NCBI RefSeq assembly: GCF_009720655.1 | Contig: NZ_WNKS01000011.1 | Location: 61,875-125,874 of the forward strand | Length of the DNA: 64,000 nt | Source: Rhodoblastus acidophilus | Lineage (GTDB): Bacteria > Pseudomonadota > Alphaproteobacteria > Rhizobiales > Beijerinckiaceae | Direction of reading: 5' to 3' | In this document: one piece after another, positions 10,913-18,305 of the stretch | How the letters are laid out: every line of letters begins with the position of its first letter | Position numbering within the stretch: position 1 is the first letter of the stretch | Translations under genes and position numbers: made by a program | Notes under the pieces: model-generated | What the model saw: only the letters and a program-made list of their open reading frames with translations | The model's database searches: none | What the model was told of the DNA's origin: nothing

Positions 10913-11376
10913 CTACAGTCCCTGAGTAAATCCGCGACGTGCGGGAGCCGCGCCGTTGCGAATGGGCTGAAGCCAGGCGAATCGCTTTGTCGATTCGGGA
11001 CTCCATGATCTCACAGCGGCTTCTGCTCGCGCGCTGCTCCAGGCGGAGGGTCGAGATTGCAATTCAGCTTCCGCCTGATCGGCAATGGTTGCGGACGATG
11101 CCGCAAGCCGCTTTCCTACAAGTATTTCCTTTGAGGGAGCCAGCAGAAAACACCACGTTGCTCGGATCGCGCTTTTAACGCTGAGCGACACCCGGATGGT
11201 TGGGAACCAACGCCTTGCCGGGGTCGAGGTCGTCGCGATACGTCAACGCAACTTGGTATTTGCTTGAAGGCAGACTAGACGTTTTCTCTCGTCAAGCCAA
11301 GCGCAAAGTGCAATTTCAATTGACGAAGCGATAAATCCGTAGACCGCGCGATGGTTCCGCCGGACAGGTTCACGCC
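10913..11376. other. gene-free interval between prmC and the DUF4167 gene
   Basis: This 464-bp stretch contains no open frame with coding signs, no tRNA and no clear terminator hairpin with a T-tract. It is long for this otherwise compact minus-strand cluster and probably holds the DUF4167 promoter or leader, although I could not pick out a convincing -35/-10 pair. Confidence 0.45.
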
Positions 11377-12255
11377 TCAACTTTCGATCGCAATGACGCG
11401 GTCGCGTCCGCCGTGATCCCGCCGGCAGGAAACCTGCGCAAGACTTTTGGCGCGAAACAGCGCGGAGACTTCGGCGCCCTGGAGCCAGCCGATTTCGAGA
11501 CAGGCGACGCCGCCGGGACGCAAAAGGCGTGCGAGCTCCACAGAAAGCAGGCGATAGGGGGCGAGGCCGTCCGGCCCGCCGTCGAGCGCCAGTCGCGGAT
11601 CGTGGTCGCGCACCTCGGGGTCCAGCTCTGCGATTTCCGCATGGCGGATATACGGAGGATTGGAGACGATCAGGTCGAACCGGCCCGACAGCGCGGCCGT
11701 CCAGTCGCCGCGAATCACTGTCCCACGCGACGTTAGGCCGCACCGCGCCAGATTGGCTTGCGTGGCCGCGCAAGCGTGGGGCGACAGGTCGACGCCGATT
11801 CCGAAGGCGTCGGGGCGCGAATCCAGCAGCGCGCATAAAATGGCGCCGGAGCCGACGCCGAGGTCGAGGATGCGCGGGTTTTGAAATCCCTTGCGGGCCA
11901 TCAGCTCCAGCGCGGTTTCAACCAGAATTTCGGTGTCGGCGCGCGGGTCGAGCACATTTGGCGCGACCGTGAGATCGAGGCCGAAGAAATTGGTTGTTCC
12001 GGTGATTCGGTTGACCGGTTCGCCCGCGAGGCGACGCGCGGCGAATTTTTCGAGCGTTTCGGCGGCGGCGCCCAGCGTTTCGTCGCCGCGGGTGAGCAGG
12101 GCGAGCGCGGCGAGGCCGGTCGCCGTCTCCAGAAGGATGCGCGCCTCCAAATCCGCCGGCTCCTTGCCGGCCGTCGCCAGCGCGCGCGCGAGCCGGCGGC
12201 GGGCGGTCGAAACGGTGTCATCGGCGGCGAAGGCGGGCGCGAAATTTGCGGTCAT
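11377..12255 (-). CDS. prmC: peptide chain release factor N5-glutamine methyltransferase
   Basis: The product has about 292 residues. The SAM-binding motif ILDLGVGSGAI lies in the middle, and the catalytic NPPY motif occurs in IVSNPPYIRHAEI near residue 197; this tetrapeptide binds the Gln of the release-factor GGQ loop. The N-terminal helical domain carries LEARILLETATG. PrmC methylates RF1 and RF2 to raise termination efficiency. The start is uncertain: ATG at 12255 or an in-frame GTG at 12276, neither with a strong ribosome-binding site. In many relatives prfA lies directly upstream, but here htpG does. Confidence 0.93.
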   Translation of the reverse strand: MTANFAPAFAADDTVSTARRRLARALATAGKEPADLEARILLETATGLAALALLTRGDETLGAAAETLEKFAARRLAGEPVNRITGTTNFFGLDLTVAPNVLDPRADTEILVETALELMARKGFQNPRILDLGVGSGAILCALLDSRPDAFGIGVDLSPHACAATQANLARCGLTSRGTVIRGDWTAALSGRFDLIVSNPPYIRHAEIAELDPEVRDHDPRLALDGGPDGLAPYRLLSVELARLLRPGGVACLEIGWLQGAEVSALFRAKSLAQVSCRRDHGGRDRVIAIES

Positions 12256-12329
12256 TTGATCTGGTCGGCCTTCCACGCGGCGCCGCCTTGCGAACGGTTA
12301 CAAAATTTTCCCTGGCGGGCCGGCGTGGA

Positions 12330-12350
12330 TGCCCGGGACAAGCCCGGGCA
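12330..12350. repeat. short GC-rich dispersed palindrome
   Basis: TGCCCGGG and CCCGGGCA surround a short ACAAG loop, followed by TGACG. This is a common intergenic repeat in Rhizobiales. It lies between htpG and prmC and could form a hairpin in the transcript. A degenerate relative may lie near 855-890. Confidence 0.55.
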
Positions 12351-12384
12351 TGACGTCAGTGGGCCGAGGGCGGGGGCGGGCGCG

Positions 12385-14277
12385 TCACGCCCCCGCCGCT
12401 TTGCCGAGCACGCGGATCAGGCGCGCCGCGAAAGCGCTGGCGTCATGCGGCTGCTCGCCGTCCATCAGCCGCGCCTCGTCGAACAGCAGCCAGACCGCAT
12501 CCTCGAACAGGGCCTTGTCGCCGGTCTTTTCCTCAAGCGCCACCACCAGCGGGTGGGTCGGATTGATCTCCAGCACCGGCTTGGCCTTTTCCGGCGCCTG
12601 GCCGGCCGAAGCCAAAATCTGCTGCAAGCGCAGATCGAGGCCGAAATCGGGCGCGATCAGGCAGGCGGGGCTTTCCGAAAGGCGGTCGGAGACGCGGACG
12701 TCCTCGACCACGCTCTCCAAAACCCCCTTGGCGGCGGCGACGAATTTGGCCGTGGCCGCCGGATTCTCGTCCTTTTTCTGGGTCTCGTCGACAAGATCGA
12801 TGTTCTTGATGTCGGCTGACCCTTGCGTGATCGACTTGAACGGCTTTCCGTCGAAGCCGACCGCGTTCTGCACCCAGAAGGCGTCCACGGGATCGCTGAG
12901 CAGCAGGACTTCCACGCCGCGTGCGCGAAAACCTTCGAGTTGCGGGCTGGCGGCGACGCGTTCGGCGCCGTCGCCGGCGATGTAGTAAATCGCGGTCTGG
13001 TTGGGGCGCAGGTTGGCGACATAATCGGCGAGCGAGCGGCCGCCTTCCGGGTTGGCGGTGGTGACGAACCGGGCCATTTTGAGCAGGGGATCGCGGCGCT
13101 CGGGGTCTTCGTACAGGCCCTCCTTCAGGACCGGGCCGAAATGCTTCCAGACGTCGGCGAATTTTTCCGGCTCGTTGTCCGCGAGTTTCGTCAGTTCCTG
13201 CAACAGGCGGTTGGCCACGCCTTTTTTAATCGCCGCGTAAACCTGGTTCTGCTGCACCAGTTCGCGCGACACGTTCAGCGGCAGGTCGGGGGAATCCACG
13301 ACAAGGCGGATGAAGCGCAGGTAGCCCGGCAGCAGGTCGGCGTCCTTGGAAATCAGCACGCGCCGCGAATAGAGCTTGGCCTTGCCTTTTCGAGAGGGGT
13401 CGAACAGGTCGAAAGGACGCGAGCCCGGAACGAAGGCCAGAACCGTATATTCGGCGCGGCCTTCCGCCCGCCAATGGATGGTCAGGGCGGGGTCGTCGAA
13501 CTGCCCCGAAAGGTTTTGATAGAAATCCTTGTATTGTTCGGGGGTGATCTCCGACTTGTTTTTCGCCCAGAGCGCGGCGCCCTCGCCGATGCGGCGCGGC
13601 TCCTCGCCGGGTTTTTCGATCAGGTCGATCGGCGTCGCCACGGCGCTGGAATGTTCGGCAATCAGCCGCTCGATCTTATAGGGTCTTAAATACTCTTCCT
13701 TTGAGTCCGCATTCAGGTGCAAGACGACGCGGGAGCCGCGCGCGGGCGCCTCTTCGAGCGCCAGGGGCGAAATCTCGTAATCCCCCTTGCCGTCGGAGGT
13801 CCAGCGCCAGGCATGAGCTTCGCCGGCCCGGCGGGTGTCGACGACGACGCGATCGGCGACCATGAAGGCGGAGTAAAAACCGATGCCGAACTGGCCGATC
13901 AGCTCGGCGGCGCCGGGGGAATTTTCGGCGGCCTTCATCTTTTCAAGGAAGGCGCGGGTGCCCGAATTGGCGATGGTTCCGAGCGCCGAATTGAGTTCGT
14001 CGTGGTTCATGCCCACGCCGTTGTCGATGACGCTGAGCGTTCCGGCATCGGGGTCGAGCGCGACCTGGATGGAGAAGGCGGCGCCGTCCTCGGTGAGCGA
14101 CGGGGTCGTGTTGGCTTCGTAGCGCAGTTTTTCGCAGGCGTCGGCCGCATTCGAAATCAGTTCGCGCAAAAAGATGTCGCGTTCGGAATAGATCGAATGC
14201 ACCATCAGGTGCAGCAGGCGGGCGACATCGGCCTGAAAGACGTGCTTTTCGGCGGGGGCTAAGGTCTCGTCCGTCAT
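12385..14277 (-). CDS. htpG: molecular chaperone HtpG (Hsp90)
   Basis: The product has 630 residues, the usual size for bacterial Hsp90. The GHKL ATPase motifs are present: ELISNAADACEKLRY near residue 35, DNGVGMNHDEL near 84, and GQFGIGFYSAF near 125. Middle and C-terminal domains follow. HtpG is a cytosolic ATP-dependent chaperone cooperating with DnaK. The ATG at 14277 follows GAGGAGAAG directly, so the longer in-frame start at 14319 is rejected. A sigma32-like promoter lies 41 bases upstream. Confidence 0.96.
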   Translation of the reverse strand: MTDETLAPAEKHVFQADVARLLHLMVHSIYSERDIFLRELISNAADACEKLRYEANTTPSLTEDGAAFSIQVALDPDAGTLSVIDNGVGMNHDELNSALGTIANSGTRAFLEKMKAAENSPGAAELIGQFGIGFYSAFMVADRVVVDTRRAGEAHAWRWTSDGKGDYEISPLALEEAPARGSRVVLHLNADSKEEYLRPYKIERLIAEHSSAVATPIDLIEKPGEEPRRIGEGAALWAKNKSEITPEQYKDFYQNLSGQFDDPALTIHWRAEGRAEYTVLAFVPGSRPFDLFDPSRKGKAKLYSRRVLISKDADLLPGYLRFIRLVVDSPDLPLNVSRELVQQNQVYAAIKKGVANRLLQELTKLADNEPEKFADVWKHFGPVLKEGLYEDPERRDPLLKMARFVTTANPEGGRSLADYVANLRPNQTAIYYIAGDGAERVAASPQLEGFRARGVEVLLLSDPVDAFWVQNAVGFDGKPFKSITQGSADIKNIDLVDETQKKDENPAATAKFVAAAKGVLESVVEDVRVSDRLSESPACLIAPDFGLDLRLQQILASAGQAPEKAKPVLEINPTHPLVVALEEKTGDKALFEDAVWLLFDEARLMDGEQPHDASAFAARLIRVLGKAAGA

Positions 14278-14317
14278 CTTCTCCTCGTATGCTTGGACTG
14301 GAGTTCTCCGGCCGCAC

Positions 14318-14345
14318 ATATCGGGCTTTGCTGGCGGATTTCAAC
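14318..14345 (-). promoter_or_regulatory. sigma32-type heat-shock promoter of htpG
   Basis: On the minus strand GTTGAA (14340-14345) and CCCGATAT (14318-14325) are separated by 14 bases. Both boxes match the consensus CTTGAA-N13-15-CCCCATNT with one mismatch each. The leader to the ATG would be about 34 bases. Confidence 0.62.
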
Positions 14346-14403
14346 CCTTGCATGACGGGCCAAAGCGGTTCATCCTTTTGTCGTCGAAAGTTCAGGCGGC
14401 CGA

Positions 14404-14757
14404 GTGGATCAGGAGCAGACCGAGCCCATTTGCCAGTTTGTCCGGCTGTCGCCGCCCGAGGCCGCGACGGTCGGGTTTGATCGGCGCGAGTTGCAGGCGA
14501 TCCTGAACCTTTACGGCCGCATGGTGGCGCAGGGGATCTGGCGCGATTACGCCATGGATTTTTCCCCGCAGCGGGCGATTTTCTCGATTTTCCGGCGAAC
14601 CGGCGAGGCGGCTTATTACCGCGTCGTCAAGGAGCCGAAGCTCGCGCGCAAGCAGGGGGCCTATTCGGTGGTGGCGCAGACCGGGCTGATCCTCAAGCGC
14701 GGGCCGGATTTGCACAGGGTGCTGGCGGTGATGGAAAAACCGCTGGCTGTCGTCTAA
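14404..14757 (+). CDS. DUF2794 domain-containing protein
   Basis: The product has 117 residues and starts with GTG at 14404. It matches the alphaproteobacterial DUF2794 family in its pattern FDRRELQAILNLYGRMVAQGIWRDYA followed by a basic FRRTGEAAYYRVVKEP segment (quoted as motifs from about residues 25-80). The function is unknown; the size and charge suit a small cytosolic regulatory or accessory protein. It is divergent from htpG. Its TAA stop codon is the first three bases of a perfect 18-bp-stem palindrome. Confidence 0.85.
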   Translation: MDQEQTEPICQFVRLSPPEAATVGFDRRELQAILNLYGRMVAQGIWRDYAMDFSPQRAIFSIFRRTGEAAYYRVVKEPKLARKQGAYSVVAQTGLILKRGPDLHRVLAVMEKPLAVV

Positions 14758-14806
14758 GCAAACATTCGTTGGTCGCCCAACGAATGTTTGCTTAGGTTCC
14801 TTTGTT
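14755..14806 (+). terminator. long perfect hairpin overlapping the DUF2794 stop codon, probable terminator
   Basis: The arms 14755-14772 and 14777-14794 are perfect complements of 18 bp with a TCGC loop. The TAA stop of the upstream gene is part of the stem. A T-rich run (TTCCTTTGTTTT) follows at a short distance, so termination is plausible although the T-tract is interrupted. Confidence 0.6.
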
Positions 14807-14809
14807 TTC

Positions 14810-14855
14810 GCAGGATTTTCATCCGAAAACCGGTGGCCACTTTTCGGAAATCCTG
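14810..14855. repeat. dispersed palindromic repeat
   Basis: GCAGGATTTTCATCCGAAAA and TTTTCGGAAATCCTGC form an imperfect hairpin around CCGGTGGCCAC. Elements with this ACCGGT-centred core are common between genes in this order. CTTAG occurs on each side of the element. Confidence 0.7.
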
Positions 14856-14869
14856 CTTAGCCGGCGCAA

Positions 14870-15197
14870 TCATGGATTGCATCGCCCGCGTCTTCGGGGA
14901 GGAGGCGCGCTGCAAGCGCCAGCACGAACGCCGTCGCCCGTCGGTGAGGAGGGCCTGATCGGCGAGGTCGTCGCCGCCGTGGGTGCGAGACGAGCAAGAT
15001 GAACGCGACGGCGCGGACCCTGACGGATGTCGCCTCTCGCGCCGACCAGACGGCGGCGGCGCTGAATATGTTCACGGACCGGTCCTTGTCCGGTCTGACG
15101 ACGGACCAGACGCGCGCACTGATGGCGCGCAAATGCAGGCCATGTCGGGGTCTCGGATCGAGGCTCCGCGCGCCCCTATCCCTTCGCAAGCGCGCGG
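14870..15197. other. gene-free interval upstream of the ABC1 kinase gene end
   Basis: About 330 bp lie between the repeat pair and the stop codon of the ABC1 kinase gene. A plus-strand frame from 14999 runs on into that gene and has no family signature, so I do not call it. I see nothing else. Confidence 0.45.
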
Positions 15198-16520
15198 TCA
15201 CAGGTGGGGGACGAGCAGCCCGCGCAAGGCGACGCGCGCCCGCATCCGCGTCGCCAGCAAATAGATGCCGCCGAACTTGCGTTGCAGGAACAAGGCATCC
15301 ATTGGCGGCAGGGTGAAGTGCTCGCGATGCGCCGCCAGCGCCATGCCAGCGTCGCGCAGCCGCGCCGCCAGGTCCGACGCGCCGAAGTCGAACGGCGCGT
15401 CCTGCCGCAGGGGTTCGATCGACAGGTCGAACATGTCGAGCAGGGCCCGCTCCAGCCCCTCGGGCGCATCGGGCGCGAGAAAACCGATGGTGCGCGCGGC
15501 GTCGCGCATGCCGGCGCGGTCGCCCTCCACGCCCGAGCGCAACAGGCGCCGGTAGAGCGCGACGAAATCTTCGTCGAACGCGCGCGTGGCGCCGAAATCG
15601 AGCAGGACGATCCGGCCATTTTCCGGCGCATAGCGGTAATTGGCGAAATTGGGGTCGGTCTGCATCAGCCGGAATTCGAACAGCTCGCGGAACAGCAGGC
15701 CAATCAGCAGCGTCATCGCCCGGTCGCGTTCGGCTTGGGGCGCCATTTCGAGATCGTCGATCGGACCGCCCGCGACAAAGTCCATCGCCAGCACGTTGTG
15801 GCGCGTCAAATCCTGGTGGAGCGCGGGGACGCAAAAGTCGGGGCTGTCGGCGAGCAGCGCGCCGAATTCCTTGAGGCGGGCGCCCTCGCATTGGTAATCC
15901 GCCTCTTCGTGCAGCTGGCGCTTGGCCTCGGCGATCATCGGCGCGATCTCCACCGTTTTCGGGACCAGCCCGGCGATGCGGATCAGCGTGGCGACATTGT
16001 TGACGTCCGAATCAATGCTGGCGCGCACGCCGGGATATTGCACCTTGATCGCGAGGGCGCGGCCGTCATGGTCGCGCGCCCGGTGGACCTGGCCGATCGA
16101 GGCGGCGGCGATCGGGTGTATGTCGAATTCGGCGAATTTTTCGCGCCAGCCGGCGCCCCAGGCCTGGTTCAGCACGCGGCGCAATTGCACCCAGGGCATG
16201 TGATGGGCCTCGGCGCGCAGGCGGGCGAGGATATCCGCCATCTCCGGCGGCAGCAGGTCGCCCGCGTCCATGGAAATGAGCTGCCCTACCTTCATCGCCG
16301 CGCCGCGCATCCGCGCCAGTTCGTCGGCGAGCTTGCGCGCATTGGCGGGCGTGAGCAGCAAATCCTCCATGCGCGGACGCTCGCCGCGGGCGAGACGGCG
16401 CGCCGCATCGGCGGCGACGGCGCCGGCGATGGAGGAGGCGAGGCCGCCGAGCCTGGACAGCCGCGACAGCCGCGAACTCGGCACAGCCACGGCTTTCCTC
16501 TCGAACGGGCGATGCGGCAT
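15198..16520 (-). CDS. ABC1/UbiB-family atypical kinase (COQ8-like)
   Basis: The product has 440 residues. The family motifs appear in order: KVGQLISMDAGDLLPPEMA (the KxGQ helix, about residue 75), AAASIGQVHRA (the A-rich loop, about 130), LAIKVQYPGV with the nucleotide-binding Lys, MQTDPNFANYRY (catalytic loop, about 285), and VLLDFGATRAF (metal-binding DFG). The QTDPN form of the loop is that of the mitochondrial COQ8/ADCK3 branch. These proteins support ubiquinone synthesis. No ubi genes are adjacent. The start at 16520 follows AAGGAG; the open frame extends further upstream without coding signs. Confidence 0.92.
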   Translation of the reverse strand: MPHRPFERKAVAVPSSRLSRLSRLGGLASSIAGAVAADAARRLARGERPRMEDLLLTPANARKLADELARMRGAAMKVGQLISMDAGDLLPPEMADILARLRAEAHHMPWVQLRRVLNQAWGAGWREKFAEFDIHPIAAASIGQVHRARDHDGRALAIKVQYPGVRASIDSDVNNVATLIRIAGLVPKTVEIAPMIAEAKRQLHEEADYQCEGARLKEFGALLADSPDFCVPALHQDLTRHNVLAMDFVAGGPIDDLEMAPQAERDRAMTLLIGLLFRELFEFRLMQTDPNFANYRYAPENGRIVLLDFGATRAFDEDFVALYRRLLRSGVEGDRAGMRDAARTIGFLAPDAPEGLERALLDMFDLSIEPLRQDAPFDFGASDLAARLRDAGMALAAHREHFTLPPMDALFLQRKFGGIYLLATRMRARVALRGLLVPHL

Positions 16521-16682
16521 GACAGCTCCTTCAGCGTGGCGGCCCTGGACATGTAGGGAGCCCGAGCTCCGGCGGCCAGCCGGATGAGGCGCGTGTATTG
16601 CAGTATCGTGATGAATGAATGTATCTTGGGTCAGGCGTTGAAGCCGGCCGCGCCGCAAAGAGCGCATCAAATGGGAGCGGAC

Positions 16683-17261
16683 ATGCGGGTCATCACCAAT
16701 GCGTTGGCGCTGGTCGGCGCCCTGGCCCTGGCCGCCGGCCTGGCGGCTTTCATCAAGGCGCGCGCGTTGCTTGCCGAGCTTGATCCCGGCGCGGGGAAAA
16801 CCTGGTCGGCCGCCGCGAGGATTTTTCTGGAGACCGGCAATCCCGCCGAGGCCGCCGTGTGGAAAGCCCAGGTCAAGGAGGGCTTGAGTTTTGACGATGT
16901 CGACCAGGCGATCGGCTCGCTGGCCGCCTCGGCGAACATCAGGGATGTCGGCGCCCTGCCGCTCGGCGACCAGGTCGCCGCCATGGACGGCAAGCCCTGG
17001 CGCAAGCTGAAGATCTATCTCTATTGCAATCCGCTCACCGCCGCGCACATGATCGATTATTCCGAGGCGTTTTCCGCCTTTCTGCCCTGCCGCGTCGCCT
17101 TGCTGGAGGACGGTTCAGGCAAATTGTGGATCTACACGCTCAACATGGACCTCCTGATCCACGGCGGCAAACCTTTGCCGGCCCCTTTGCGCGACGAGGC
17201 CTTGCGGGTGAAAACGGTGATGCGGAGCCTGTTGAGCGATGGGGCCAAGGGCGCGTTTTGA
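16683..17261 (+). CDS. DUF302-like membrane-anchored or secreted protein
   Basis: The product has about 192 residues. Residues 2-22 are strongly hydrophobic and act as a signal sequence or anchor. The later region LKIYLYCNPLTAAHMIDYS followed by FLPCRVALLEDGSGKLWIY and a TLNMDLL segment matches the DUF302 fold, here with a unique N-terminal helical part of about 80 residues. The function is unknown. The ATG at 16683 is preferred because GGAG lies five bases upstream. The following YdhR-like gene starts 10 bases after the stop, so they form an operon. Confidence 0.75.
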   Translation: MRVITNALALVGALALAAGLAAFIKARALLAELDPGAGKTWSAAARIFLETGNPAEAAVWKAQVKEGLSFDDVDQAIGSLAASANIRDVGALPLGDQVAAMDGKPWRKLKIYLYCNPLTAAHMIDYSEAFSAFLPCRVALLEDGSGKLWIYTLNMDLLIHGGKPLPAPLRDEALRVKTVMRSLLSDGAKGAF

Positions 17262-17271
17262 GGAGCAGACC

Positions 17272-17562
17272 GTGATCGTAACGCATGTGAAATTCGCGCT
17301 GTCCAAACCAATGACGCTCGACGAGGCCAAGGCCAAGTTCGAGGGCACGGCGCCAAAATACCGGGGGCGCGAGGGTTTGCTGCGCAAAACCTATCTGCTG
17401 TCCGAGGACGGGCTGACGGCCGGCGCGGTCTATTTCTGGGCCGACCGCGCCGCCGCCGACCGGCTTTATACCGACGCCTGGCGCGAGACGGTGACGCAGG
17501 TCTATGGCGTCGCGCCTGATATTTCCTTCTATCACGCGCCGGTGACGGTCGAGAACGGTTAA
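17272..17562 (+). CDS. YdhR-family putative monooxygenase/ABM-fold protein
   Basis: This is a 96-residue ferredoxin-like dimeric alpha-beta barrel protein. The pattern [20 protein letters not shown] and the later [18 protein letters not shown] match the YdhR/monooxygenase-like family. The biochemical role of the family is not settled. The GTG at 17272 has AGGAG seven bases before it, right after the DUF302 stop; a longer ATG start at 17239 would overlap that gene by 23 bases. The stop region overlaps the convergent aroQ end by four bases. Confidence 0.8.
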   Translation: MIVTHVKFALSKPMTLDEAKAKFEGTAPKYRGREGLLRKTYLLSEDGLTAGAVYFWADRAAADRLYTDAWRETVTQVYGVAPDISFYHAPVTVENG

Positions 17563-18002
17563 GGCTTGTCGATGAGCGCGGCGATGCGGCGCAGCGCGAG
17601 CTGGTAGCCCTGCACGCCGCAGCCGGCGATCACGCCTTCGGCGCGCAGCGACACATAGGAGTGATGGCGAAACGACTCGCGCTTGTGGACATTCGAAATA
17701 TGGACCTCGATCACCGGGCCGTCAAAGGCGTTGAGCGCGTCGAGCAGGGCGACAGAGGTGTGGGTGAAGGCCGCGGGATTGATGACAATGCCGCCGGCTG
17801 CGCCGCGCGCCTCGTGAATCCAGTCGATCAGCTCATATTCGCGATTGCTCTGGAAAAAACGCAGGTCGAGCTTCAGTTCGGCGCAGAGCGCGCGGCAGTC
17901 GCGTTCGACGTCTGCGAGCGTCTCGTGGCCGTAGATCTCCGGCTGGCGCTTGCCGAGCAGGTTGAGATTGGGGCCGTTCAGCAAATAGACGATGCGGCTC
18001 AT
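17559..18002 (-). CDS. aroQ: type II 3-dehydroquinate dehydratase
   Basis: The product has 147 residues, the normal length for type II dehydroquinase. [17 protein letters not shown] near the start carries the active-site Tyr and flexible-loop Arg. [32 protein letters not shown] and [18 protein letters not shown] carry the remaining conserved Asn, His and Arg residues. It converts 3-dehydroquinate to 3-dehydroshikimate in the shikimate pathway as a dodecamer in the cytosol. In many relatives it precedes accB and accC; here it stands alone, facing the YdhR-like gene. Confidence 0.96.
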   Translation of the reverse strand: MSRIVYLLNGPNLNLLGKRQPEIYGHETLADVERDCRALCAELKLDLRFFQSNREYELIDWIHEARGAAGGIVINPAAFTHTSVALLDALNAFDGPVIEVHISNVHKRESFRHHSYVSLRAEGVIAGCGVQGYQLALRRIAALIDKP

Positions 18003-18305
18003 GGTTGATGTTCCGTTAAACTTGGCGGCGCCCCGCTCGGCTGCCGTGATCGCCGCTGAAACTTGTCTTGACGATGCGACGGACGCAACAAAAATGGTTG
18101 AATGACGTTAGGTCAATGCCGCGTTTTCGCCAATGCCGCGCTCAAGCGGTCCGTTGACAAAAGCCGGTGATTTTCTTCTACTGCCAAGCGTTAATGATGA
18201 TTTCACGTTTCGCGGTTTGAGTGCGTCGGTTCAGTTTTTAGCAACCCTGCGGTGAGCCGCGCGTTCCTGCTCAGCCGGACATGAATTGTTCAATGGACTG
18301 CCGTC
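18003..18305. other. divergent promoter region between aroQ and the RND exporter
   Basis: This 303-bp interval separates two divergent genes. It is less GC-rich than its surroundings. A good promoter facing the exporter lies at 18154-18182. I found no gene in it. Confidence 0.5.
18154..18182 (+). promoter_or_regulatory. candidate promoter of the RND exporter gene
   Basis: TTGACA (18154-18159) and TCTACT (18177-18182) are separated by exactly 17 bases. The leader before the GTG start would be about 115 bases. Confidence 0.5.

Noticed and set aside
10939..11267. Small plus-strand frames in the gap between prmC and the DUF4167 gene
   Set aside because: No ribosome-binding site, no recognisable pattern and poor codon-position signal.
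14999..15316. Plus-strand frame of 105 codons after the DUF2794 repeats
   Set aside because: It overlaps the end of the ABC1 kinase gene by over 100 bases, has no good ribosome-binding site and turns into Arg-rich shadow sequence.
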